Source: CBDBUR01 sp965209065
Lineage (GTDB): Bacteria > Pseudomonadota > Alphaproteobacteria > JAPOUT01 > G958296285
Direction of reading: 5' to 3'
Assembly (NCBI GenBank): GCA_965209065.1
Contig: OZ242373.1
Span: 186,001 to 250,000, forward strand
DNA length: 64,000 nt
The notes beneath the pieces were generated by a model that searched no databases, was not told the origin of the DNA, and saw only the letters and a program-made list of their open reading frames with translations. Position numbers and translations under genes: made by a program. This document shows positions 1-8,159 of this stretch, in pieces. The stretch's first letter is position 1. Each line of letters starts with the position of its first letter.

Positions 1-33
1 AATCTGCTTAATGCCCTTGTTTAATGCCCCTGT

Positions 34-771
34 TTAGTGGTATCGGCTTTTGTAGAAGGCGGCGAGTCTTTGTAGTGCGATTTGCAGGACGATTTTTCCG
101 GCGCGTCTAGGCCAGCCCAAGTGTTTTTCGGCGCTTTCTAGCCCTTGTTGATAGCAGCACACTTCAAGGGCGATGTCGGCAAGACCCGGTCCCAGCACTT
201 TGAGGGCTTTTTGTAATCGCGCGCGTGCTGCCATAGCGTGCTCGGTCATGGGTGCGCCCTCGAAAGCGCGGGTTTGCTTATTGGAGTAGGCTCTCGTCAA
301 ATCGACAACCATTTTGGGTCTAGCGGTTGCGGCGAAGAAATCGTTTTGGAGCAGACACCCGGCGCGCATTTGTGCTTCAGAAATAATTGCTTTACCATCA
401 GCACCCTTGCGCGAGCGAAGCCAGAGCAAAGGATTTTCATTTAAGTTAATTTCATAAGTTTCATTTTTGTAATTTTTTTGTTGGCTAATCGCGCAATGCT
501 GCGCGCGAAATTGTTTATCGGGAGTTATTTGTCGCTTTAGAAAATTGAGTCCGACTTCACTGACAATCCAATGCTCTCCGTGTTTTTTGATAAATTCCTG
601 CGCGCGTAGTTGTTCGCTAAAACTTTTATCAATAGTATCGAGTGGTTTTTTTGCGCGCGGACTCCAAAGTTCAAGGGTATCGTTTTGTGCGTGAGCTTGT
701 TTAAGATAAGTGCCTTTTTTTGCTAAGCGGCGTAAGAATTTTTTTGCTTCGCGAGTAAAAATTTTATCCAT
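34..771 (-). CDS. DUF6456 domain protein, putative DNA-binding regulator
   Basis: The C-terminal part, from about residue 115, matches the DUF6456 pattern of Alphaproteobacteria: a NPLLWLRSRKG block, then an AQ.RAG stretch and a basic helical tail with GWPRRAGK. The N-terminal half is lysine-rich and could hold a winged-helix-like DNA-binding region. The frame is open further upstream to a TTG at 798, but the ATG at 771 is the better start because it overlaps the stop of the upstream gene by 8 bp, giving a translationally coupled pair. The partner is a DnaA-domain-IV protein, so a regulatory or DNA-binding role is likely. The exact function is unknown. Confidence 0.75.
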   Translation of the reverse strand: MDKIFTREAKKFLRRLAKKGTYLKQAHAQNDTLELWSPRAKKPLDTIDKSFSEQLRAQEFIKKHGEHWIVSEVGLNFLKRQITPDKQFRAQHCAISQQKNYKNETYEINLNENPLLWLRSRKGADGKAIISEAQMRAGCLLQNDFFAATARPKMVVDLTRAYSNKQTRAFEGAPMTEHAMAARARLQKALKVLGPGLADIALEVCCYQQGLESAEKHLGWPRRAGKIVLQIALQRLAAFYKSRYH

Positions 772-1189
772 TGGCACTATTTTGGATGCGCAGCGCAATT
801 TTTGCTAATCCCTCTTCTAGTTGTGAGAGTTGAAAGTCAAAATGAGGGTCGTCTCGCAGCTCCTCGACGACTTTACAAGCATAAGATGCGGTGGTTCTAT
901 CTCTGCCGAAAGCGTCGGCGGTTTTTGTCAGGGAAACACCGAGCGCTACATGGGTAAGATACATAGCAATCTGTCGCGCTTGGGCGATGAAAGGTTTAGA
1001 GCGCGTAGGAGCACAGATTTGCTGCACAGATATATTGGTTGCTTGAGCGACCACAATTTGCGCGAGCTGGGCTTTTTCTTTTGTGCCGCTATTTTGCCTT
1101 TTGTCTCTCTCTGGCTTATTTTGCAGATAGGTGAGAACGAGTTCTTTTTTCCTCGTTTTCTGTGGGTTTTGTTTTGGGTTTTTTGTCAT
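764..1189 (-). CDS. DnaA domain IV-like DNA-binding protein
   Basis: This 141-residue protein carries only the C-terminal DNA-binding domain of the replication initiator DnaA. The region around residues 70-115 has RQIAMYLTHVALG, then FGRDRTTASYACK, which corresponds to the DnaA helix-turn-helix and signature loop (FGRDHTTV in true DnaA). No AAA+ ATPase domain is present, so it cannot initiate replication alone. The first 60 residues are basic and probably flexible. An excellent Shine-Dalgarno (GGAGGT) lies just before the ATG. A sequence matching the DnaA box consensus sits 31 bp upstream of the start, suggesting autoregulation or competition with DnaA (inference). It is coupled to the DUF6456 gene. 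Confidence 0.8.
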   Translation of the reverse strand: MTKNPKQNPQKTRKKELVLTYLQNKPERDKRQNSGTKEKAQLAQIVVAQATNISVQQICAPTRSKPFIAQARQIAMYLTHVALGVSLTKTADAFGRDRTTASYACKVVEELRDDPHFDFQLSQLEEGLAKIALRIQNSANG

Positions 1190-1219
1190 AATGACCTCCT
1201 CAATTTACCCCTATAAGTT

Positions 1220-1228
1220 TTATTCACA
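1220..1228 (+). promoter_or_regulatory. DnaA box (TTATTCACA)
   Basis: The nonamer TTATTCACA fits the DnaA box consensus TTATNCACA exactly. It lies in the 175-bp divergent intergenic region, 31 bp before the start of the DnaA domain IV-like gene. Only one such site was seen in this gap, so this is not an origin-like cluster. Binding is inferred, not shown. Confidence 0.45.
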
Positions 1229-1364
1229 GAATAAAAAAAGAACATAAATAGAACATACAAGGACATTAACACATCTTATAGTAGTAATAACCCGAAAGGA
1301 AGCAGGGGGGGATAAGTTTTAATCGTTTTTCGACATTTTTTTGTGAGTGGGGTAGGATAAGCCT

Positions 1365-1637
1365 ATGGCACAGCATCAGCGTAAAAATGCGGGAGAGCAG
1401 GTTATCACGGCAAACCGCCTTATAGATGGGGTTGTGGTTTATTGGTCGGGTGCGGGCTGGGCGGAGGCGCTCGCCCAAGCGCAAGTGTTCAACCGCGAGG
1501 AAGCAAAAGCCGCGCTCGATAAAATTGAGACGGCAAGCATTGTCGATGCCTACTTTTTTGAGATAGACAAAAAGGAAGGGGGTATAATCCCGGTAAGCGT
1601 GCGCGAGCGCATTCGTGCCGAAGGTCCTACTGTTTGA
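1365..1637 (+). CDS. DUF2849 protein of the sulfite reductase cluster
   Basis: A 90-residue protein of the DUF2849 family, a small alphaproteobacterial protein normally encoded just upstream of the sulfite/nitrite reductase hemoprotein. Visible family traits are the ITANRLIDGVVVYW start, the A-rich helix with LAQAQVF, and the C-terminal VSVRERIRAEGPTV tail. It starts at the ATG at 1365 and is followed 77 bp later by cysI on the same strand. The biochemical role is unknown. The constant neighbourhood suggests a part in sulfate assimilation, perhaps in assembly or electron transfer. Confidence 0.8.
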   Translation: MAQHQRKNAGEQVITANRLIDGVVVYWSGAGWAEALAQAQVFNREEAKAALDKIETASIVDAYFFEIDKKEGGIIPVSVRERIRAEGPTV

Positions 1638-1714
1638 TTGGCAATAGGACTGGATTTAGGCAAGCAAGCGCAATAGCGCAATAAAGATTTTAAGGACTCT
1701 GGGAGAAAAGAACA

Positions 1715-3352
1715 ATGTATCGTTATGATGAATTTGACCATAAGATAGTTGCTGAGCGTGTGGCGCAATTTCGCGCTCAAGTGGTGCGCCGTCTCAACGG
1801 AGAGCTAACGGAAGATGAGTTCAAGCCTCTGCGCCTAATGAACGGCTTATACTTACAGCTTCATGCTTATATGTTGCGGATTGCGGTTCCTTACGGCACT
1901 TTATCCTCGCGCCAGATGAGGCAGCTGGCGCACATCGCGCGCAAGTATGACAGGGGATACGGGCATTTCACCACGCGGCAGAACATTCAGTTCAACTGGA
2001 TTGAGTTGAAGGATGTGCCGGATATTTTGGCAGACCTCGCGGAGGTAGAGATGCATTGTATCCAAACGAGCGGTAATTGTATTCGCAACATTACGTCTGA
2101 CCATTATGCGGGTGCGGCATCGGGCGAGGTGGAGGACCCGCGGATATGGTCGGAGATTATGCGTCAGTGGTCTAGCTTTCACCCTGAGTTTTCTTTTTTG
2201 CCGCGCAAGTTCAAGATAGCGGTCACCGGCTCGACCGGCGACAGGGCGGCGATACTGGCGCACGATATAGGGGTTCGCCTTGTGGAAGAAAAGGGCAAAA
2301 CCGGCTTCGCGGTTTATGCTGGCGGCGGGCAAGGCAGAACGCCGATGATAGCGCCTTTGCTGTCGCCTTTTGTTGAGAAGGAAGACATGCTGCCTTATTT
2401 AGAATCGATTTTGCGGGTTTATAATTTACACGGCAGGCGCGATAATCTTTTCAAAGCGCGGATAAAAATTCTGGTTCATGCGCTAGGAGCGGACGAATTC
2501 CGCCGTCAAGTGAATGAGGCTTTTGAGGAAATAAAGCATAATGAGCGGCTTGCCTTGCCGCAAGGGGAGGAGGCTCGCATTCGCGCTTATTTCGCCGACC
2601 CCGATTTTGAGACTTTGGACGATAAGGTTTCAACCGGCGATGAAGCCTTCAACCGCTTTGTTCGTATTAACTGCGCGGCGCATAAGGCATCGGGTTATGC
2701 GATAGTGAATGTGTCGCTCAAGGTGCCGGAGATTGCGCCGGGCGATGCGAGCGCCGAGCAGATGGATGTTCTCGCTGATTTGGCGGAGCAATATAGCTTT
2801 GACGAAATTCGCGTTAGCCACGAGCAGAACGTGACCTTGCCTCATGTTCGTAAGCAAGACCTCCCGCTGGTATATGAGAAGTTGAAGGCGCACGGGCTTG
2901 CGGCGGCGAACATCGGCTTAATTTCCGACCAGATAACTTGTCCGGGTCTTGATTATTGTAATTTAGCGAACGCGCGTTCTATTCCGATAGCGCAGAGTAT
3001 CGCGCGGCGTTTCGCCGAGCCTCAGCGTCAAGAGGATATTGGTGAGATGAAGATAAAAATTTCGGGTTGTATGAATGCTTGCGGTCATCATCATGTGGGT
3101 CATATCGGTATTTTGGGGGTGGATAAAAAGGGCACGGAGTATTATCAGGTAACGCTCGGCGGCAGCGCGGACGAGAGCGCGGCGATAGGTCAGCTGATAG
3201 GACCTGCCTTTACAGAAGATGAGATTGTAGATGCGATTGAAAATATTGTGGAGACCTATCGCAGCGAGCGCAAGGCAGGCGAGAACTTTCTCAACACGTG
3301 GCGGCGCATTGGCAACGCGCCTTTCAAGGAACGACTTTATGCTGATAGATAG
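1715..3352 (+). CDS. cysI: Sulfite/nitrite reductase hemoprotein (CysI-like)
   Basis: A siroheme and [4Fe-4S] enzyme reducing sulfite to sulfide in cytoplasmic sulfate assimilation (six electrons). The cluster and siroheme ligands are visible as C409-x5-C415 (TCPGLDYC) and C452-x3-C456 (GCMNAC). Siroheme-contact arginines and lysines occur in GHFTTRQNIQFNW (residues 83-95) and in the ferredoxin-like half-domain around residues 315-335. The length of 545 residues is usual for this alphaproteobacterial type. The flanking DUF2849 and DUF934 genes are the standard partners and favour sulfite over nitrite as substrate. The stop overlaps the next gene by 14 bp. Confidence 0.92.
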   Translation: MYRYDEFDHKIVAERVAQFRAQVVRRLNGELTEDEFKPLRLMNGLYLQLHAYMLRIAVPYGTLSSRQMRQLAHIARKYDRGYGHFTTRQNIQFNWIELKDVPDILADLAEVEMHCIQTSGNCIRNITSDHYAGAASGEVEDPRIWSEIMRQWSSFHPEFSFLPRKFKIAVTGSTGDRAAILAHDIGVRLVEEKGKTGFAVYAGGGQGRTPMIAPLLSPFVEKEDMLPYLESILRVYNLHGRRDNLFKARIKILVHALGADEFRRQVNEAFEEIKHNERLALPQGEEARIRAYFADPDFETLDDKVSTGDEAFNRFVRINCAAHKASGYAIVNVSLKVPEIAPGDASAEQMDVLADLAEQYSFDEIRVSHEQNVTLPHVRKQDLPLVYEKLKAHGLAAANIGLISDQITCPGLDYCNLANARSIPIAQSIARRFAEPQRQEDIGEMKIKISGCMNACGHHHVGHIGILGVDKKGTEYYQVTLGGSADESAAIGQLIGPAFTEDEIVDAIENIVETYRSERKAGENFLNTWRRIGNAPFKERLYADR

Positions 3353-3797
3353 CTCAGGCGTTAAGCTAGAAAATAGTAGAGCGGTGGTGGCGTGGAAAGA
3401 TTGGCAAGAGGGGCGTGATAAGGCGCTTGCCAATAATGAGGGCTTGACCTTATGTTTTCCCAACGACGAGAATATTTATTTGCTCAAAGATGAGCTCGCG
3501 CGGTTAGACGAAATTGTTTTAGTTTTTCCTTTATTCAAGGACGGGCGGGCTTATTCACAAGCGCGCATTTTGCGTGAGGAGCTGTCTTTCAAGGGTCGGG
3601 TGCGTGCGCGTGGCGATGTGCTGTTAGACCAGATTTTCTTTATGCGCCGTTGCGGTTTTGATGTGTTTGAAGTGCCAGATGATGCTGATATTACCAAATG
3701 GCAGAAGAAGCTAAGTGATTTTAGTTTAACCTATCAGCCGAGCAATGACGCGATGAAAACGATTTGGGAATTGCGTCATAAGTCGCAAGACGAGTAA
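3339..3797 (+). CDS. DUF934 family protein
   Basis: DUF934 proteins are small conserved partners of sulfate-assimilation genes in Proteobacteria; their role is not firmly established. Family features are FPLFKDGRAYSQARILRE, RARGDVLLDQIFFMRRCGFD and a C-terminal YQPSNDA stretch. The frame is open upstream inside cysI, but the ATG at 3339 is chosen: it has an AAGGA motif 8 bp upstream, begins the conserved region and overlaps the cysI stop by 14 bp, which indicates translational coupling. The resulting protein is 152 residues. It closes the DUF2849-cysI-DUF934 unit. Confidence 0.85.
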   Translation: MLIDSSGVKLENSRAVVAWKDWQEGRDKALANNEGLTLCFPNDENIYLLKDELARLDEIVLVFPLFKDGRAYSQARILREELSFKGRVRARGDVLLDQIFFMRRCGFDVFEVPDDADITKWQKKLSDFSLTYQPSNDAMKTIWELRHKSQDE

Positions 3798-3811
3798 GAT
3801 TCGTCTTAATC

Positions 3812-4561
3812 TTAAAAGAGATAACTGCCTTTAACGGTAATAGAGAAGGTTCGCGCGATATTTGTGTCGTCATCTAGAATACCGCTTTGTGGCAAGACCC
3901 AAGTAAGCTCTAACCCTGTGCCAAAGTTTTGATAGATATTAGGCACGCTCACGCCGGCGCGCACGATGTGGGTAAGGGCATTGACGGCGTAGTTTTCTAG
4001 GTTGAGGTTATTGTTGTTTGATAAGATGGCATCTTGTCTAAAGAAGCCGAAGCCATAATCAAAATAGAGATAGTGTCTTGTGGCGGTTCCCTTGCCTAGC
4101 TCAAACTGCAAGCCGGTGAAAAGGGCAACGGAGAGGGAGTTGGCAAAATCAGCGCTTTCGCTTACGTCTCCATCGACAAATTCGGTATCGTCATTTCCTG
4201 TGTCATCATCGTCGGCGTCGGGGTCGTAGTCGGGGTTTTCGACTTGCACTTCAAGCCCGAAATTTTTACTAAATACCATAGAGTCGTTTATGAGAATGCC
4301 TAGCCTTACTACATCAAAAAAAGCGACACCATAATCGATATTAATGTTAAGTCCGGGGTCGGATTGAAATTCTCTTATTTCAGTGGTTCTTTCCGTTGTA
4401 TCGGTATTGAATATATTGTCGTCAAATTCTATGCGGGCAACATCGCCATCATTGATGGAGAGTCCGATGCCGGCAGAGACGAACGGATTGACGGAAACGG
4501 CAGCCTGAACAGGTGCAGCCGCCAGCAATAAGAGAGTAAAGGCAAAAGCAATTTTTTTCAT
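3812..4561 (-). CDS. Secreted outer-membrane beta-barrel-like protein
   Basis: A protein of 249 residues with a clear signal peptide: MKK, a leucine-rich core and AQA-type cleavage near APVQAA. The mature part is acidic, contains alternating hydrophobic strands, and ends in SYLF with a terminal phenylalanine, as many outer-membrane barrels do. A run of aspartates (DPDADDDD, about residue 125) may be a surface loop that binds cations. No specific family is recognised. The ATG at 4561 is preferred to an upstream start because it begins the signal peptide. It converges on the DUF934 gene with only 14 bp between the stops. Confidence 0.65.
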   Translation of the reverse strand: MKKIAFAFTLLLLAAAPVQAAVSVNPFVSAGIGLSINDGDVARIEFDDNIFNTDTTERTTEIREFQSDPGLNINIDYGVAFFDVVRLGILINDSMVFSKNFGLEVQVENPDYDPDADDDDTGNDDTEFVDGDVSESADFANSLSVALFTGLQFELGKGTATRHYLYFDYGFGFFRQDAILSNNNNLNLENYAVNALTHIVRAGVSVPNIYQNFGTGLELTWVLPQSGILDDDTNIARTFSITVKGSYLF

Positions 4562-4650
4562 AATGGCTTCATAATAAGAGAATAGAGGGATAAAAGTCAA
4601 TATAGAATTTGGATTTTTAGGGTATTTTAGAACCTCCCTTTAGAGTCTAT

Positions 4651-5958
4651 TTAGGAGAACCTATCTAGGGAAAAAGGGGAGCTATCGATAGCGGGGGCGC
4701 GTTTAGCGATGAGGTCGGCGATGAGCTGGGCGGCTCCGTGGCATAGCGTCCAGCCGAGCGCGCCGTGCCCCGTATTGAGGTAAAGGTTATCTAAAAGGGT
4801 GCTTTTTCCGATAATCGGGAGGCTATCGGGGGTCATGGGTCGTTCGCCAGTCCAGAATTGGGCGGTTTGGAGGTTCGCGCTTTCGGGAATGAGGTTTTTC
4901 CAGCCGCGCAGGAGGAGTTGTTGTCGTTGTTCTTGTTCTCGGTCGTTCATGCCGATGTCGGCGAGGCCGGCGAGGCGCAGTTTATTGCCGAGTTTAGAAA
5001 TCACGATTCGCCTGCGTTCATCGACGAGTCCAACCGAGGGGGTATGAGCGCCGCTGGTTTCCATCGTGATGGAGTAGCCGCGCACCGGATAGACCGGCAG
5101 GCGCAAGCCGAAATGGCGAGCGAAGTGCACGCTACCGGTGCCGAGGGCGAGAACAAAAATGTCTCCGTTGATTTCTTGTTTTTCTGTCAAGACGGCGGAA
5201 AGCTGTGAGCCTTTTGTGTGTAGCGCGGTTATTTTCTGGTTGAAATGAAAATTGACGCCTTTTTCTTTCGCGATGTCGGCGAGTGTTTGCGTCCAAATTT
5301 TAGCATCGCCGGTTTTATCGTTTGGGAAGAAGACGGCAGCGGACACTTTCTGATACTGCACGGCTTTTGTCAGCGCGGGTTCTTTTCGCATAATTTCTTT
5401 ACCGCTTAGCAGCTCGCAAGGCACGCCGAAGCTCTGCATAAAAGCTGCGTGGGCTTGTGCTTTTTTCATTGCCTTACGTTGAGAGAAAAGATGTAAAACG
5501 CCATAATTGGTAATGGTGGGGTTTTGTTCGGGCAGATACTGTTTGTTTAATTCTAACTGCTGTTGGTTGAAGCAGTTTTGGCTAAACTGCGCGAGCTCGA
5601 CGAGACAATGCGCGCGATATTTCCAATTCGTGGCAGATAGGTTGCCGAGCATACGCAAGAGCCAAAGCCATTGTTCTTTATCCGCCTTGAGGTGGAGGCG
5701 CGCGGCACTATCTTCGCGCCAGAAGCCTGTGATGAGCCGTTGTAGAAAGTTGAAACTCGTCCACGGCAGGGCGTCACCGGTAGCGATGTGTCCGCCATTG
5801 GCGAAGCTGGTGGATAGCGCGGCTTGGCTATTTTTATCGATAACGCTGACCTTATGCCCATCTTGCGCGAGGGCGTAAGCGGTGGCGATGCCGACCAATC
5901 CCGCCCCTAAAACGACGATATGCTTTTCTTTATGCCCATGATGTATTCTGTCTGCCAT
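4651..5958 (-). CDS. dadA: D-amino acid dehydrogenase small subunit (DadA-like)
   Basis: A membrane-associated FAD enzyme that oxidatively deaminates D-amino acids and passes electrons to the respiratory chain. The N-terminal dinucleotide fold is VVLGAGLVGIATAYALAQDG (residues 15-34), followed by the DadA-like SFANGGHIATGDALPW. The C-terminal FAD-binding signature is LNTGHGALGWTLCHG. The length of 435 residues is typical for DadA (about 410-435). No alanine racemase gene, the partner in some bacteria, is adjacent. It is transcribed alone, divergently from the subtilase lipoprotein gene. A related glycine/D-amino acid oxidase activity is possible. Confidence 0.85.
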   Translation of the reverse strand: MADRIHHGHKEKHIVVLGAGLVGIATAYALAQDGHKVSVIDKNSQAALSTSFANGGHIATGDALPWTSFNFLQRLITGFWREDSAARLHLKADKEQWLWLLRMLGNLSATNWKYRAHCLVELAQFSQNCFNQQQLELNKQYLPEQNPTITNYGVLHLFSQRKAMKKAQAHAAFMQSFGVPCELLSGKEIMRKEPALTKAVQYQKVSAAVFFPNDKTGDAKIWTQTLADIAKEKGVNFHFNQKITALHTKGSQLSAVLTEKQEINGDIFVLALGTGSVHFARHFGLRLPVYPVRGYSITMETSGAHTPSVGLVDERRRIVISKLGNKLRLAGLADIGMNDREQEQRQQLLLRGWKNLIPESANLQTAQFWTGERPMTPDSLPIIGKSTLLDNLYLNTGHGALGWTLCHGAAQLIADLIAKRAPAIDSSPFSLDRFS

Positions 5959-6043
5959 AATTTAACCATTAAAGTCCCTATAATTATTTGGAATTGTTCT
6001 AGTTTAGATTATTAACCATCTGTCTTTTATATTTTTATATTTA

Positions 6044-6072
6044 TTGATTTTATTTTACATAAAGGATATAAT
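6044..6072 (+). promoter_or_regulatory. Sigma70-type promoter of the subtilase operon
   Basis: TTGATT (6044-6049) and TATAAT (6067-6072) are separated by exactly 17 bp in AT-rich DNA. They lie 39 bp upstream of the subtilase lipoprotein start. The -10 box is perfect and the -35 matches four of six positions. Confidence 0.6.
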
Positions 6073-6110
6073 CATTTGGGTATTAAGCAATAGTCTAATA
6101 AAGGAGTCTT

Positions 6111-7469
6111 TTGTTTGTGCGTTATTTATTATTAACGATATTTTTCTTATTGGGGGCATGTAGCGGTGGCGGTGGTAATAACGCCCCTTATTCCCCGCGC
6201 CTTAACTCTGTTCCTTTGCCTGCGTCCTTTGATTTGTCTTCTTTAGATAAGACAGAAAGCACCGGCGATGATTATTTCAAGGCAGATGGCGCTTGGTCTA
6301 AAGCCAATGGCGATGCCGATATAATGGAAGTGCTCGAAAGACCATTTGAGACCGATGGCTTATTTGGCAGAACGATAAAAACTTATTGGAAGCCGGCTGA
6401 TGATGATCCTATGACTAATAAAGTTACGGCATTTGATGGCAAGGCTCGGTTTGAAGTGCCCCCTTTAGAGATTCGCGAAATATGGCAGCAAGGCTGGACT
6501 GGGGAAGGCATCAACATTGCGGTGCTTGATAATATCCAAGCGAGCGGGAACTTTCATTTTCACGGCATGCTCGTGGGTGCGTCTGCTTTATCGGTTGCGC
6601 CGCGCGCAAACCTCTTTGCCCTGCAGAGATTAGTAGGCGGGGTCAGCGACACGGCTTCGCCAGACAGCGACCTCCCGATTGATATAAATGGGCAAATGGC
6701 TTCAGGCGGCACGCAATTTAAGGTTGCCAATATCAGTTTAGCTTATGGGGAGGATACGAATACCAGCAGGTTAAACAAAGATGAGAAAGCGATTCGCCTT
6801 AACGGCACCAGCGATGTTTTTAATGATGTTGCCGGCGATTCTCCAAGAATAACCGGCTTGGCTGATGCGGTGATTACCAAGTCGGCGAGCAATAATTCAC
6901 ACAGCGCTTCTTTGACTCGTTTGACGCTTGCGCTTGTTAGGAGTGATAAAACGGCGGACCGCACGCTTATTGTTGGCGGGCTGACAGGCTACCCCGATGA
7001 CGATAACCCGGTTGGACCTGCCAGCTACACTAATTTTCCGGGCAAGGACGAGGATGTTCGCAATCGTTTTGTTGTAGAGAACGGGGAAAGCCCTTTTATT
7101 TCTAGTGAGACTCCTCAAACCACGACTGGCATCAATAACGGCGAGCCTTATACTTTTTTTGGGGGTATTGCTGGCTTTGGTAATAGTGTCGTTAGCACAG
7201 ATGCTCAGGGGACTTCTTTTGCCTCACCGCGCGTGGCGGGCTATGCGGCGATTATTCGCCAAAAATTTTCCAATCTCACGGGGGCGCAAACAACTAGTTT
7301 GATGCTTTCAACCGCGACTTATAGAGGACTGGCGCAGGAGGTGCGTCTGCGAGGTATAACGAGATCTCGCGTCTGTATCAACCGAAACGCTTGCACTTTA
7401 CAAGATGTTTATGGTAGGGGTAGAATAGATTTACCGGCTGCTTTAAGCCCAAAAGGAGACCTGAAGTGA
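6111..7469 (+). CDS. Subtilisin-like (S8) serine protease, lipoprotein
   Basis: The N terminus has a lipoprotein signal peptide with lipobox LGAC (Cys17), so the protein should be membrane-anchored. The catalytic triad of family S8 can be assigned to D140 (NIAVLDN), H151 (HFHGMLVG) and S369 (GTSFASPRVAGY), with N261 in SASNN as the likely oxyanion residue. The Asp-His spacing of 11 residues is shorter than in classical subtilisins. The start is either TTG 6111 or GTG 6117. An AAGGAG motif lies 4 or 10 bp before them and does not decide. The last codons overlap the next gene by 4 bp. It is a distant paralogue of the two subtilases at 23-26 kb. Substrate unknown. Confidence 0.8.
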   Translation: MFVRYLLLTIFFLLGACSGGGGNNAPYSPRLNSVPLPASFDLSSLDKTESTGDDYFKADGAWSKANGDADIMEVLERPFETDGLFGRTIKTYWKPADDDPMTNKVTAFDGKARFEVPPLEIREIWQQGWTGEGINIAVLDNIQASGNFHFHGMLVGASALSVAPRANLFALQRLVGGVSDTASPDSDLPIDINGQMASGGTQFKVANISLAYGEDTNTSRLNKDEKAIRLNGTSDVFNDVAGDSPRITGLADAVITKSASNNSHSASLTRLTLALVRSDKTADRTLIVGGLTGYPDDDNPVGPASYTNFPGKDEDVRNRFVVENGESPFISSETPQTTTGINNGEPYTFFGGIAGFGNSVVSTDAQGTSFASPRVAGYAAIIRQKFSNLTGAQTTSLMLSTATYRGLAQEVRLRGITRSRVCINRNACTLQDVYGRGRIDLPAALSPKGDLK

Positions 7470-8128
7470 GATTATTGGAAGTGAAATTATCGATTATAGC
7501 TCTACTTGCTTTATTGTTCGCGCCGCTTTTAGCGAGCGGCACGGCGCACGCGAACTTATCGCCGCAGCACTTATCCTATATGGCGATGGAAGTAGAGCAT
7601 ACGAATTACCGCTCCTCGTTTCCGTTTGTGTCGGCGTTCAACTATGAGTCGGGTTCTCCGCTAGAGATAACGCGGGCAGACGGCTCGAGTGTTTATAGCC
7701 GACCGGGTCGTATTGTGTCTTCCTACTATTATCTAGACGAAGACGCGGATATAAACGATTTCACTTATGACGTTTCTCGTTTTTACAAAGCGAAGCGCAC
7801 GCGGGTTAATTTGGTTTTGCACTACATAGGCTGGACGCGCGGAGGTTTGTTTTCGGTGGGCGTGGATACGGGTTATAATTCAGAGAAGCTAGACATAAGC
7901 CCGTCTATTTTTCTAGGATATACACAGGCGGTTCGATTGTCGGCGGTTCAGGATATAGCGATGAGCTTAGGCGCGCGGGTCGGCGGCGGAGTGAAAGAGT
8001 CGCCTTGTCTGGACAGGTTTGACAGAGCCTATTCCTGCCGCACGCTAACCGCATGGAGCGACAGCACGAGGGTGAGCTCTACAGACCTAGCGCAATATAT
8101 CAACATTGCCTATCGTCATCGTTTTTAA
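7466..8128 (+). CDS. Putative outer-membrane beta-barrel partner of the subtilase
   Basis: A 220-residue protein with an N-terminal hydrophobic signal segment (cleavage near TAHA/NLS) and a mature region of alternating polar and hydrophobic residues ending in aromatic-x-F (YRHRF), typical of an outer-membrane barrel. It starts at GTG 7466, overlapping the protease stop as GTGA, so the two are translationally coupled. There is one cysteine pair (C-x9-12-C region near PCLDRF and YSCRT) in the mature part. No family is recognised. The coupling suggests it anchors, displays or is processed by the subtilase, like a split autotransporter. That role is inference. Confidence 0.6.
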   Translation: MRLLEVKLSIIALLALLFAPLLASGTAHANLSPQHLSYMAMEVEHTNYRSSFPFVSAFNYESGSPLEITRADGSSVYSRPGRIVSSYYYLDEDADINDFTYDVSRFYKAKRTRVNLVLHYIGWTRGGLFSVGVDTGYNSEKLDISPSIFLGYTQAVRLSAVQDIAMSLGARVGGGVKESPCLDRFDRAYSCRTLTAWSDSTRVSSTDLAQYINIAYRHRF

Positions 8129-8159
8129 GTTTAGATCACTACAAAATTAGGAGGACAAA

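Noticed and set aside
1220..1228. A replication origin
   Set aside because: Only one DnaA box was seen, with no AT-rich unwinding element or origin genes such as dnaA, dnaN, hemE or parAB nearby.
1901..2332. A minus-strand frame within cysI
   Set aside because: It is a shadow of cysI, whose cluster cysteines and full length are clear.
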